From Embleya sp049739465 (lineage in GTDB: Bacteria; Actinomycetota; Actinomycetes; Streptomycetales; Streptomycetaceae), in NCBI RefSeq assembly GCF_049739465.1, contig NZ_JBMHHY010000005.1, positions 335,505 to 399,504 on the forward strand: 64,000 bases of DNA, written 5' to 3'. A program made the translations under genes and the position numbers. The notes below the pieces were generated by a model. That model saw nothing but the letters and a program-made list of their open reading frames with translations, was not told where the DNA came from and ran no database searches. Below, piece after piece: positions 39,962-48,538 of the stretch; the stretch's first letter is position 1, and each line of letters starts with the position of its first letter.

Positions 39962-41001
39962 GGGCGGTCCGGCACCGGGGCCACGGCGGCCCCGAGGTGC
40001 TCGAAACGGTATCCCTGCCCGACCCCGAACCGGGCCCGGGGGAGGTACTGATCGCGGTCCGCGCCGCCGCGGTCAACCGGCTCGACCTGCTGCAACGACG
40101 CGGACCGGGCCTGCTGCCCGGCTTCGCCCTGCCACACGTGCCCGGCATGGATGTCGCGGGGGACGTCCGGGCGCTGGGCCCGGGCGGGCACGAACGCCGG
40201 GTCGGCGACCGGGTGTTGATCAACCCGTCGCTCACCTGCGGGAGTTGCCCACAGTGCCGGGCGGGCCGGGACGCGTGGTGCGCGTCGCTGCGCGTGGTGG
40301 GCGGCAATCGGCCGGGCGGCTACGCCGAGTTGATGGTGGTCCCGGCCGCGCGCACCCACCCGATCCCGGCGCACCTGGACCACGTGGCCGCCGCCGGGCT
40401 GCCCACCGCGTACGGCATGGCCTGGCAGGGCCTGGTCGTGCGCGGCGGGCTGCGCGCCGGCGAGACGCTGATGGTGCACGGCGCGGGCAGCGGGGTGACC
40501 ATCGCCGCGGTACACCTGGCCCGAGCCCTGGGCGCCCGCGTCGTGGTCACCTCGACCTCGCGGGCCAGGTTGGACCGGATGGCCGAACTCGGCGCCGACG
40601 TACTGATCGACCACCGAAGCTCGGACCTGGTCGGCCAGGCCCGCGCGGCGACCGGCGGAGCCGGCGTCGACGTGGTGTTCGACCATGTGGGACCGGCCCT
40701 GTTCCAGGCTTCGCTGCACGCGCTGCGCCCCGGCGGCCGGCTGGTCTTCTGCGGTGACACCACCGGCAGCGAGGCCAAGTTCAACCTGCCGCACGCCTTC
40801 CACAGCGGGGTCACCCTGCTCGGCGCGGGCTCCTGCGGGCCGGCCGACTTCGCGGCCATGGTCGAGTTCTGCCTGAGCCGGGGCCTGGTCCCGGTCCCGG
40901 ACACGGCCTATCCACTGGCGGACGCGGCCGAGGCACACCGCCGACTGGAGAGCGGCGCCGCGTTCGGCAAGGTCACCCTGCTCCCGGGCAGCGCGTCGTG
41001 A
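39958..41001 (+). CDS. zinc-binding MDR dehydrogenase / quinone reductase-like
   Basis: This 347-aa medium-chain dehydrogenase has the domain start GPGEVLIAVRAAAVNRLDLL, structural zinc cysteines CGSCPQCRAGRDAWC, and an NADPH Rossmann motif VHGAGSGVTIAAVHLARALG. ATG overlaps the upstream permease and GTGA overlaps the next gene, so it is embedded in the importer operon. Substrate unknown; likely oxidises or reduces the imported compound. Confidence 0.9.
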   Translation: MRAVRHRGHGGPEVLETVSLPDPEPGPGEVLIAVRAAAVNRLDLLQRRGPGLLPGFALPHVPGMDVAGDVRALGPGGHERRVGDRVLINPSLTCGSCPQCRAGRDAWCASLRVVGGNRPGGYAELMVVPAARTHPIPAHLDHVAAAGLPTAYGMAWQGLVVRGGLRAGETLMVHGAGSGVTIAAVHLARALGARVVVTSTSRARLDRMAELGADVLIDHRSSDLVGQARAATGGAGVDVVFDHVGPALFQASLHALRPGGRLVFCGDTTGSEAKFNLPHAFHSGVTLLGAGSCGPADFAAMVEFCLSRGLVPVPDTAYPLADAAEAHRRLESGAAFGKVTLLPGSAS

Positions 41002-41807
41002 GCCCCGCCGAGGCCCTGCTCGTCCTGGTGGCGGGCCTCGGCGCGGGCACGGTCAACACCGTCGTGGGTTCCGGCTCGCTGCTGACCTTCCCCGTGCTGC
41101 TCGCGCTGGGCTACCCGCCGGTGGTGGCCAACGTGTCCAACACCATCGGCCTGACCCCCGGCTCGATCAGCGGCGCCCTGGGCTACCGACGCGAACTGGC
41201 CGCCCAGTCCGCCCGGTTGTTGCCGCTGTCGGTGGCCGCCGTACTCGGCGGCCTGACCGGCGGCCTGCTCCTGCTGATCCTCCCCCCGGGCGCCTTCCGC
41301 GCCGTGGTCCCGGCCCTGATCCTGCTCGCCGCCTTGCTGATGGGTATACAGCCCTGGTTGTCGACCCGACTGCGCGCACGTCGCGCGGTCGCCGTGCCGG
41401 CAGCGCCCGCCGGGCGGACCGGTCCGCCCGCACCTCACGCATCCCCAGGGGCCGGGATCGGCGTGGCATTGCCCGCGGCGGTCTTCACCGTCAGCGTCTA
41501 CGGCGGCTACTTCGGCGCCGCGCAGGGCGTGTTGCTGCTCGCGCTCCTGGCCACCGTCCTGGACGAGGACCTGAACCTGCTCAACGGCCTGAAGAACCTG
41601 CTCCAGGCCCTGGTCAACCTGGTGGCCGCGATCCTCTTCGCACTCACCACCGAAGTGGCCTGGTACCCGGTCCTGTTGCTGGCCCTCGGCTCGGTGGCGG
41701 GCGGCCGACTGGGCGCCGCCCTGGGCCGCCGAGTCCCTGCTCCCGTACTGCGCGCCCTGGTGATCGTGGTCGGCACGATCGTCGGCATCACCCTCCTGAT
41801 CACCTGA
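40998..41807 (+). CDS. TauE/SafE-family membrane permease
   Basis: This 269-aa protein has about eight membrane helices and the family motif AGTVNTVVGSGSLLTFPVLL at the start and a second inverted-repeat copy TVSVYGGYFGAAQGVLLLAL. Members export or import organosulfonates, sulfite or small acids. The GTG start overlaps the dehydrogenase stop (GTGA), so it is probably the export valve for a product of this operon. A Pro/Ala-rich cytoplasmic loop is at about 130-150. Confidence 0.88.
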   Translation: MSPAEALLVLVAGLGAGTVNTVVGSGSLLTFPVLLALGYPPVVANVSNTIGLTPGSISGALGYRRELAAQSARLLPLSVAAVLGGLTGGLLLLILPPGAFRAVVPALILLAALLMGIQPWLSTRLRARRAVAVPAAPAGRTGPPAPHASPGAGIGVALPAAVFTVSVYGGYFGAAQGVLLLALLATVLDEDLNLLNGLKNLLQALVNLVAAILFALTTEVAWYPVLLLALGSVAGGRLGAALGRRVPAPVLRALVIVVGTIVGITLLIT

Positions 41808-41817
41808 TTTCCCATTG

Positions 41818-41862
41818 CATCCGACGCACCGGATACATCCGATACATCCGGCACATCCGAGA
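41818..41862. repeat. 9-bp tandem repeat upstream of aroC
   Basis: Five imperfect head-to-tail copies of CATCCGATA-type units fill most of the 66-bp gap between the TauE-like gene and aroC; the last copy runs into the ribosome site GAGAAGGA. Confidence 0.85.
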
Positions 41863-41873
41863 GAAGGACACCC

Positions 41874-43106
41874 ATGTTGCGTTGGTTGACCGCCGGCGAA
41901 TCGCACGGCCCCGCGCTCACCGCCGTCCTGGAGGGTCTGCCCGCCGGGGTGGCGATCTCCTCCGCCGAGCTGGCCCACGCGCTGGCCCGGCGGCGGCTCG
42001 GCAACGGGCGGGGTGCGCGGATGCGCTTCGAACGCGACGAGGTGGAGTTCAACGGCGGGGTCCGACACGGGGTGACCCTCGGCGGTCCGGTCGCACTGCG
42101 TGTGGCCAACACCGAATGGGCCAAGTGGGCGGAGGTGATGGCCCCCGACCCCGCCGACCCCGACGGGCGCCGCTACGACGAGCCGGGCCGCCTCGCCGAT
42201 CGTGGACGCGGCGCCGCGCTGACCCGCCCCCGGCCCGGGCACGCCGACCTCGCGGGCATGCAGAAGTACGGCTTCGACGACATCCGGCCGGTCCTGGAGC
42301 GGGCCAGCGCCCGGGAGACCGCCGCCCGGGTGGCGATCGGCGAGGTGGCCCGGGCGTTCCTGGCCCAGGCGCTCGGCGTGGAGATCCTCAGCCACGTGGT
42401 GCGGATCGGCGCGGTCGCCCTGCCCGAGGCACTCGTCCCCGAACCCGGCAGCGGCGCCGCGATCGACGCCGACCCGGTGCGCTGCGTCGACCCGGACACC
42501 GCCGCCGCGATGAACGCCGAGATCGAGGCCGCGCAGAAGGACGCCGACACGCTCGGCGGCGTGGTCGAGGTGGTGGTGTACGGACTGCCGCCGGGCCTGG
42601 GCAGCTACGTGCACTGGGACCGGCGCCTGGACGCCCGCCTGGCCGCCGCGCTGATGGGCATCCAGGCGATCAAGGGCGTCGAGGTCGGCGACGGCTTCAC
42701 CACCGCGACCCGGCGCGGCTCGGTCGCGCACGACGAGATCACCCCGGTCGCCCCCGGCACGCCCGGCCCGGCCCGAGTACGCCGCGAGACCGGCCGCGCG
42801 GGCGGCATCGAAGGCGGCATGACCTCCGGCGAGTTGCTCCGGGTCCGCGCCGCGATGAAGCCGATCTCCACCCTGTCCCGCGCCCTGGCCACGTTCGACG
42901 TGCGCACCGGCGACCCGGCCAAGGCCATCGCCCAACGCAGCGACGTCTGTTCGGTGCCCGCGACCGGCGTGGTCGCCGAGGCGATGGTCGCCCTCGTACT
43001 CGCCGACGCGGTGCTCGAGAAGTTCGGCGGGGACAGCGTGGCCGAGACCCGCCGCAACGCCGCCGCCTACCTCGCGGCTCTGCCGGTGACCGTCGCCGAC
43101 GCGTGA
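41874..43106 (+). CDS. aroC: chorismate synthase
   Basis: This is a 410-aa complete chorismate synthase that converts 5-enolpyruvylshikimate-3-phosphate to chorismate with reduced FMN. Signatures are TAGESHGPALTAVLEGLP at the N-terminus, GHADLAGMQKYG(F)DD, ALMGIQAIKGVEVGDGF and RSDVCSVPATGVVAEAM. All conserved His, Arg and Asp positions I can recall are kept. It stands apart from other shikimate genes, after an importer operon and 9-bp repeats. In streptomycetes the housekeeping aroC is usually with aroK and aroB; whether this is a second copy serving a special pathway cannot be told from one window. Confidence 0.95.
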   Translation: MLRWLTAGESHGPALTAVLEGLPAGVAISSAELAHALARRRLGNGRGARMRFERDEVEFNGGVRHGVTLGGPVALRVANTEWAKWAEVMAPDPADPDGRRYDEPGRLADRGRGAALTRPRPGHADLAGMQKYGFDDIRPVLERASARETAARVAIGEVARAFLAQALGVEILSHVVRIGAVALPEALVPEPGSGAAIDADPVRCVDPDTAAAMNAEIEAAQKDADTLGGVVEVVVYGLPPGLGSYVHWDRRLDARLAAALMGIQAIKGVEVGDGFTTATRRGSVAHDEITPVAPGTPGPARVRRETGRAGGIEGGMTSGELLRVRAAMKPISTLSRALATFDVRTGDPAKAIAQRSDVCSVPATGVVAEAMVALVLADAVLEKFGGDSVAETRRNAAAYLAALPVTVADA

Positions 43107-43132
43107 CCACGGGCGCGGTCCGCACACCGACC

Positions 43133-43164
43133 ATGGGCTCCGGGGCATCCGCCCCGGAGCCCAT
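43133..43164. terminator. bidirectional hairpin terminator between aroC and the M20 gene
   Basis: A perfect 14-bp stem (ATGGGCTCCGGGGC and its complement) closes on an ATCC loop between the convergent aroC and M20 hydrolase genes, 26 and 8 bases from the two stops. There is no T-run, as is usual in high-GC actinomycetes. Confidence 0.85.
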
Positions 43165-43171
43165 CGCCGGG

Positions 43172-44365
43172 TCAGCCCCCGGTCGCCGCCGCCCCCGCCA
43201 ACAGCCGCTCCCGCAGCCCCTGGTCCAATGCCACGTCCACACCCGTCCAGGCCATCGCCAACCCACCGTCCAACAGCGCCCGATCCGCCGCCGGCCGCAC
43301 GGCGTACGCGGCGAACTCGGCCTGATGCAACCCCGCGCTGCCCGAGTCGATCGACACCAGCGGCTGGATCGACGGGATGGCCAGCGACACATTCGCCATG
43401 TCCGTGGACCCCGCCTGCCGATCATCCGCCGCCGTCACCGGCGGAAACTCGCGCCCCACCGCCAACGCGTTGCGCTCATACGCGGCCAGCAACCCGGCGT
43501 CGTGCCGAAACTCCGAGTACGCCGGCGAGGTCGACGAGATGGTCAACCGCGACCGGGTGGCCACCGCGCCCGCCTGGAAACACTCACGCACGCGCGCCTC
43601 CAGGTCGGTCAACCCGGCCAGCGTCGCGGCGCGCACGTAATACGCCGCCTCGGTGTGCTCGGGAATCACGTTCGGCACCTGCCCACCCGTCGTGGTGATC
43701 CCGTGTACCCGTTGATCCGGCGTCATGTGCTGGCGCAGCAACCCGATCGCCACCTGCGCGACGGTCAGCGCGTCGGCTGCGTTGATCCCGTCCTCGGGGC
43801 ATGCGGAGGCGTGTGCGGCCCGGCCGTCGTACTCCACGTGCAGTTGCGCGCGGGCCAGACACGTCGGGTCCAGGCGCTCACGCGGCGAGGGGTGCACCAT
43901 CATCGCCGCATGCACGCCGGCAAACGCGCCGCGCTCCAGCATCAGCACCTTCCCGCCGCCGTTCTCCTCGGCGGGCGTGCCGAGCACCCGAACGGTCACC
44001 CCGAGATCGTCCGCGACCGCACCGAGCGCCAGCGCGGCGGTCACCGCGGCCGAAGCGATCACGTTGTGCCCGCAGGCGTGTCCGATGCCGGGCAGCGCGT
44101 CGTACTCGGCGCAGATCCCGAGCACCAGCGGCCCGCTCCCACGTTCGGCGACGAACGCGGTCGGCAGGTCGCAGACCCCGGCGGTGACGGTGAAGTCGTG
44201 CGCGGTCAGTTCGTCACCCAGCCAACCGCAGGCGCGCTCCTCGGCGAAGCCGAGTTCCGGATGGGCGTGCAGTCGGTGACTGAGGGCAACCAGGTCTGGG
44301 GCGGCGGCGTCCACCGCCGCCTGGGCGGCGGCCTTTGCGGGTGCCGCGAGGTCGAAGGCTCGCAT
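43172..44365 (-). CDS. M20 family amidohydrolase/peptidase (AbgB-like)
   Basis: This 397-aa zinc aminoacylase-fold hydrolase has the metal/catalytic stretch GICAEYDALPGIGHACGHNV, GTPAEENGGGKVLMLE and the dimerisation-domain histidine in YDGRAAHASACPEDG. Members cleave N-acyl or p-aminobenzoyl amino acids, or related amides. ATG 44365, with GCAGGA seven bases upstream, is used over an upstream GTG. It is divergent from the PucR-type regulator across 92 bp, which suggests local control. Confidence 0.9.
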   Translation of the reverse strand: MRAFDLAAPAKAAAQAAVDAAAPDLVALSHRLHAHPELGFAEERACGWLGDELTAHDFTVTAGVCDLPTAFVAERGSGPLVLGICAEYDALPGIGHACGHNVIASAAVTAALALGAVADDLGVTVRVLGTPAEENGGGKVLMLERGAFAGVHAAMMVHPSPRERLDPTCLARAQLHVEYDGRAAHASACPEDGINAADALTVAQVAIGLLRQHMTPDQRVHGITTTGGQVPNVIPEHTEAAYYVRAATLAGLTDLEARVRECFQAGAVATRSRLTISSTSPAYSEFRHDAGLLAAYERNALAVGREFPPVTAADDRQAGSTDMANVSLAIPSIQPLVSIDSGSAGLHQAEFAAYAVRPAADRALLDGGLAMAWTGVDVALDQGLRERLLAGAAATGG

Positions 44366-44457
44366 GCGCGCATCCTGCCCCACGAAGGACGTAACGGGAA
44401 GTGACCGATCGAAGTATCTGTTCCGCGTAACAACGACCGGATAAGGTGCGGAAATCC

Positions 44458-45618
44458 ATGATCGACAAGGCAGAAGTCACGGAAAACCGGACCCCCGTGC
44501 CGGACCGGGCCGAGGCGTTCGAGCGTGAGCTGAACGTCCTCGCCCTCTCCGGCGACGGCTGGCTCGCGATCCTGCGAGCCCTGGCCCAACGCACCGGTCG
44601 GACCGCCCGACTGGTGGGGGTGCACGGCGGTGTACTGGCCGCGACCGACGACGGCACCGAATCGATGACCCCCGTCGCGGTGGCCCACGTGTTCGTCGAG
44701 GACCGGGTCGTCGAGGTCACCTGCGACGAGGGCTGGCGGGCGTCGGCGCTGGCCGTGAAGGTGGCGCAACGCCGGGTCGGGCTGCTGCTGTTGGGCGAAC
44801 CGGACGGGGCCGAGGACGACGAGCCGCTGCTGCGGGCCGCGGTCACCGCGGTGGCGATCGAGGCGATCCGCCGGGACGCGGTGGCCACCGCGACCGCCGA
44901 GACGGCGGGCCGGCTGATCGACGAACTGCGGTACGGCGCGCTGCGCAACCTCGGCGACGTGACCCGTACCGCCGCGCGCTTCGGCCTGCACCTCGATCGC
45001 CCGCACGCCGCCGTGGTGTTCGCGTACACCGGCCCCAACCAACGCACCTGGACCACCGCGCTGTCCTGGCTGGAGATGCCGGTACGCCAGGAGGGCGAAC
45101 TGGGCCTGGCGGTACTGTCGGGCAACGTCGAACGCGAGATCAGCCGCATCCGGATCCGCCTGCAGGGCATGGTCGGGGACATCCCGGTACTGGCCGCCGC
45201 CGGCCCGATGGTCAGCGATCCGCGCGGGACGGCCCGCTCCTTCCACGACGCGGAAACGGTGCTCGGCCTGCTGCGTCGGCGCCCCGGCGAGGTGGAACTG
45301 CTGTTCTCCTCGCTCGGCCTGGCCCAACTCCTGTTCGGCGTGCCACCGGCCCGCCTCCAGGCCTTCGTCGACCAACACCTGGGCCCGATCCTGGAACGCG
45401 AGGAATGGGTCGCCACCCTCAGCGCCTGGCTGGCCACCAACGGCAGCCGCGCCGCGGTCGCCGAGTTGCTCCACCTGCACCGCAACTCGGTCGGCTACCG
45501 AATAGGCCAAATCCGCGAACTCCTCGGCGCCAACCCCTTGGACCCGGAAGTAACCCTCCAACTCCAAGCAGCCCTGACCGCAAGGGAACTCCTACTGGCC
45601 CTGAAGGAAGTCCCGTAG
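44458..45618 (+). CDS. PucR/CdaR-type transcriptional regulator
   Basis: This 386-aa regulator has an N-terminal sensory region (about 20-120, GAF-like), a central CdaR GGDEF-like domain (about 150-290) and a C-terminal HTH_30 domain with LHLHRNSVGYRIGQIREL (about 343-360). ATG 44458 is chosen; a GTG 12 bases upstream is weaker. PucR-type proteins often activate purine or amino-acid amide catabolism in response to substrate, fitting a divergent M20 amidohydrolase. TTCCGC and GCGGAA flank its promoter region with a 21-bp spacer (44421-44453), a weak candidate site. Confidence 0.88.
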   Translation: MIDKAEVTENRTPVPDRAEAFERELNVLALSGDGWLAILRALAQRTGRTARLVGVHGGVLAATDDGTESMTPVAVAHVFVEDRVVEVTCDEGWRASALAVKVAQRRVGLLLLGEPDGAEDDEPLLRAAVTAVAIEAIRRDAVATATAETAGRLIDELRYGALRNLGDVTRTAARFGLHLDRPHAAVVFAYTGPNQRTWTTALSWLEMPVRQEGELGLAVLSGNVEREISRIRIRLQGMVGDIPVLAAAGPMVSDPRGTARSFHDAETVLGLLRRRPGEVELLFSSLGLAQLLFGVPPARLQAFVDQHLGPILEREEWVATLSAWLATNGSRAAVAELLHLHRNSVGYRIGQIRELLGANPLDPEVTLQLQAALTARELLLALKEVP

Positions 45619-45981
45619 GCCCCACCCCACCCCACCGACCTGCCCCCCACCGCCCGGAACGTGCCCGCCCGAGCCCCGCATCGCGCATCGCGCACCGCGC
45701 TCGGCCGGGCCCGCGCCCGCGCTCCCGCACCCGGGCCGACAGCCCCGCACCCCACCCGACAGGGCGCCGCGCCGCCGGCCCCCGTACCGCCTCGTCACCC
45801 CGCCCCCGCCCGAGTGTTGCGGCCATCCGGATGACTCGTGGAGTGGTCTTCGGGTGGACCGGCCGCGCCTCGGCGGCATGCCGGGGGCCGTGGGTCACAG
45901 TCGATTGAGCCCCGGCGCGCGGCGTCGGGACGTCGACGCGGGATCGATTCGGTCGAGTCCGCCGGTTGAGAGGCGATCAGC
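45619..45981. other. gene-free C-rich spacer
   Basis: This 363-bp stretch between the PucR-type regulator and the methyltransferase leader has low-complexity C-rich sequence and no supported gene or strong hairpin. Its last 15 bases provide a GAGAGG ribosome site for the short frame at 45982. Confidence 0.5.
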
Positions 45982-46075
45982 ATGACTGATACCGACGTCA
46001 CCCGTCCCGCGCAGGCGGTGAGTTCGGCATGACCGATACCGAGGTCACCCGTCCCGCGCAGGCGGTGAGCGCGGC
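45982..46075 (+). repeat. 47-bp direct repeat duplicating the methyltransferase start, with a 16-codon leader ORF
   Basis: Bases 45982-46028 and 46029-46075 match at 43 of 47 positions. Because the unit is 47 bases, not a multiple of three, the first copy starts with ATG, reads 16 codons (MTDTDVTRPAQAVSSA) and stops at a TGA that overlaps the true methyltransferase ATG. Each copy has its own ribosome site. The first frame could act as a coupled leader or simply be a scar. Confidence 0.85.
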
Positions 46076-47087
46076 CACCCGGCTGCGCGAGCTGGCGTTC
46101 GGGGCGATGTCCGCCGGCGCGCTGCGCGCCGCGCTGCGCCTGGGTCTGCCGGACGCGCTGGGCGACGAACCGGCCACCGTCGAGGAGTTGGCGACCGAGG
46201 TGTCCGCCCACCCCGGCGCACTGCACCGACTGTTGCGCGCGCTGGCCTGCCAGGGCGTGTTCGCCGAGGAACCCGACGGGCGCTATGCGCACACCGACGC
46301 CTCGCTGCTGCTCCGCGCCGACGCGCCGCGCTCGATGCGCGACGTGGCGCTGTGGTCCACCGAGCCGTGGACCTGGCAGGCGTGGCCGCACCTGGACCGC
46401 GCCGTGCGTACCGGCACCAGCGTCTTCCCCGAGCTGCACGGCAAGCAGTTCTTCGACTACCTGCACGAGGACGCCCCCGAGTCGGCCGCCGCGCTGGATC
46501 GGGCGATGACCCAGTCCAGTCGGCAGTCCGCGCAGGACGTCACCGCCGCGCTCGACCTCACCGACGTGGACTCCGTCGCCGACATCGGCGGCGGCCAGGG
46601 ACTCGTGCTCGCCACCCTCCTGGAACACAATCCGACCCTGCGCGGCACCCTCCTCGACCTGCCCGGCGTGGTGGCCACCGCCGACCCCCGCCTGCGCGCC
46701 GGCGGCGAACTCGCCTCCCGCGCACGGCTGGTGGGCGGGGACTGCCGGGTCGACATCCCGATCCGGGCCGATCTCTACCTGGTCAAGAACATCCTGGAAT
46801 GGGACGACGACAGCACCCGCCGCACCCTGCACAACATCGCCTCGGCCGCCGGCCCCGGCGCCCGGGTCGTGGTGATCGAGAACCTGGTCGACGAGACCGC
46901 GTCGATGCGCTTCACCGCGGCGATGGACCTGCTGCTGCTCCTGAACGTCGGCGGTCGCAAGCACACCAGGGACAGCCTGCTGACCCTGATCGAACAGGCG
47001 GGCCTGCGCTGCCGGGACGTGCGCACGGTCAACCCGTCGCTGCACCTGTTCGAGTGCACCGTCGACGGACGGCATCACCACCGGTGA
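46029..47087 (+). CDS. SAM-dependent O-methyltransferase (polyketide type)
   Basis: This 352-aa class I methyltransferase has the plant/actinomycete O-methyltransferase layout: an N-terminal winged-helix dimerisation domain (residues about 15-100) and a C-terminal Rossmann domain with the SAM motif VADIGGGQGLVLATLL. GDCRVDIPIRADLYLVKNIL and NVGGRKHTRDSLLTLI follow. It is similar to carminomycin/tetracenomycin O-methyltransferases. It lies 2.5 kb before the whiE-type genes and could methylate the pigment, but there are unrelated surface genes between. The start is fixed by overlap with the leader ORF stop (ATGA). Confidence 0.88.
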   Translation: MTDTEVTRPAQAVSAATRLRELAFGAMSAGALRAALRLGLPDALGDEPATVEELATEVSAHPGALHRLLRALACQGVFAEEPDGRYAHTDASLLLRADAPRSMRDVALWSTEPWTWQAWPHLDRAVRTGTSVFPELHGKQFFDYLHEDAPESAAALDRAMTQSSRQSAQDVTAALDLTDVDSVADIGGGQGLVLATLLEHNPTLRGTLLDLPGVVATADPRLRAGGELASRARLVGGDCRVDIPIRADLYLVKNILEWDDDSTRRTLHNIASAAGPGARVVVIENLVDETASMRFTAAMDLLLLLNVGGRKHTRDSLLTLIEQAGLRCRDVRTVNPSLHLFECTVDGRHHHR

Positions 47088-47294
47088 CAGCCGGTAACTC
47101 CGAGCTAAACCTCGGACTGCGCTCGGCGAGTGAAGCCGGCCGCGAGATCCGCTCGGGAGGCCCAGGGACCGCCCCCGAATGCAGTCACGCGGGTCGCGGC
47201 CCGCCGGGCACCGTTCGATGGTGATGAAGGCGCCTCACCGATCCCCGTTGCCGATGCCCGTCGGCAGTTCGTGAGCGCCGGAAGGAATACCACA

Positions 47295-47705
47295 ATGCGT
47301 CGTGCACGCACTCTCGTCGCCGGTTCCGCCCTCGGTTTTGCCGCCCTGACCCTCGCGATCCCCGCCGCCTACGCCGACGCCCCCGCGCCGGTGAAGCCGG
47401 ACGCGGGCCAGCACTCTTCCGGCGGCGCGCCGGAGAAGCCCTGGGCCGGCGACGGAAAGTGGACGCCCGACAAGGCCAATGAGCACAGCAGCGAGGACAA
47501 GGGCGAAAGCAGCTCGCACGAGAAGTCCGGCAAGGAGCACAAGGACCACAAGAGCCCGCACGGGGGTGTGCACACCGGCATCGGTGGTGCCTTCCTCGAC
47601 GACGGTGCCGCGCTCGGCACCGGTGCGGCCCTGATCGCAGGCGGTGTCGGCGTGGGCATCTACGCCCTGCGCCGCCGTCCGGGCGCGACGGCGGCCCAGG
47701 CCTGA
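47295..47705 (+). CDS. secreted or surface-anchored small protein
   Basis: This 136-aa protein has a Sec signal peptide (residues about 1-28, ending AAYADAPAP), a charged central region rich in His, Lys, Glu and Ser (SSHEKSGKEHKDHKSPHGG), and a C-terminal hydrophobic segment followed by RRRP (GAALIAGGVGVGIYALRRR). That end resembles a sortase-sorted or membrane-anchored tail, although no clear LPXTG-like motif precedes it. It precedes a class F sortase by 122 bp across a hairpin. Confidence 0.75.
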   Translation: MRRARTLVAGSALGFAALTLAIPAAYADAPAPVKPDAGQHSSGGAPEKPWAGDGKWTPDKANEHSSEDKGESSSHEKSGKEHKDHKSPHGGVHTGIGGAFLDDGAALGTGAALIAGGVGVGIYALRRRPGATAAQA

Positions 47706-47730
47706 ACCGTCCCGCCCGAGGCAACACCCG

Positions 47731-47767
47731 CCGTGGCCACCGCCCTTCACGGGGACGGTGGCCACGG
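47731..47767 (+). terminator. hairpin between surface protein and sortase
   Basis: A perfect 12-bp stem (CCGTGGCCACCG and its complement) around a 13-base loop lies 25 bases after the surface protein stop and 60 bases before the sortase. It may end or attenuate transcription. Confidence 0.65.
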
Positions 47768-47827
47768 TGATGTCGTCGGCGGGTCCCTGCCGGGCTCGCC
47801 GCGTCGGCTCAGCAGAAAGGCATCGTC

Positions 47828-48523
47828 TTGCCCGAATCGGCACCGCCCATCGACCACTCCCACTCCCCGCCCCGTCGGACCAGCGCCGGCCGGCTGATGC
47901 TGATCGCCTGCGGGGCCGTCCTGCTCGGCGTCCTGATGATCAAGCACGACCTGAGCACCGACTCCGGCCCGCCCCCGCAGCCGGTGCCCGCCGCCGCGCA
48001 ACCGAGCGCCGGCGCCGCCGTCGCGCCTCCGACAAGCGCGAGTCCCCGGGGGTCGCCGGCGATGAAGCGCTCGAAGCCGATCCGGATCAAGATCCCCCGG
48101 ATCAAGGTGGACGCGCCGTTCACCGGGCTGAACCTGAACGCCAACGGCGTGCTCGAGGTGCCGCCCCCGACGGATCGCAACCTCGCCGGCTGGTACGAGG
48201 ACGGCGTCTCGCCCGGCGCCCGCGGCAACGCGATCGTGCTCGGACACGTGGACACGCTGCTGGGCCCGGCGGTCTTCTGGGGCCTGGGCAGCCTCAAGCC
48301 CGCCGACACGGTGGAGATCTCGCGCCTCGACGGCAGCGTGGCCAAGTTCGCCGTCGACTCGGTCGAGGCCTTCCCGAAGGACGCCTTCCCCGACGACCGC
48401 GTCTACGGGAAGACCTCCGACGCCCAACTGCGCCTGATCACCTGCGGCGGCGTATACGACCGCAAGGCCAAGGACTACCGGGACAACGTGGTGGTATTCG
48501 CCCACCTGCTCCCCCCGGAGTAA
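47828..48523 (+). CDS. class F sortase
   Basis: This 231-aa membrane-anchored transpeptidase has an N-terminal helix (LMLIACGAVLLGVLMI, about 23-38) and a Pro/Ala-rich linker. The catalytic residues follow: H140 (VLGHVDT), C206 (LITCGG) and R218 (YRDNVVVF). The start is a TTG with AGAAAGG upstream. Class F sortases of actinobacteria act on few or unknown substrates; the secreted protein immediately upstream is the obvious partner to test. Confidence 0.9.
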   Translation: MPESAPPIDHSHSPPRRTSAGRLMLIACGAVLLGVLMIKHDLSTDSGPPPQPVPAAAQPSAGAAVAPPTSASPRGSPAMKRSKPIRIKIPRIKVDAPFTGLNLNANGVLEVPPPTDRNLAGWYEDGVSPGARGNAIVLGHVDTLLGPAVFWGLGSLKPADTVEISRLDGSVAKFAVDSVEAFPKDAFPDDRVYGKTSDAQLRLITCGGVYDRKAKDYRDNVVVFAHLLPPE

Positions 48524-48538
48524 CCACTCGCGAACACA

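Noticed and set aside
44421..44453. TTCCGC/GCGGAA inverted repeat as a PucR-type operator
   Set aside because: Six-base arms with a 21-bp spacer are weak evidence; mentioned only as a note, not listed as a site.
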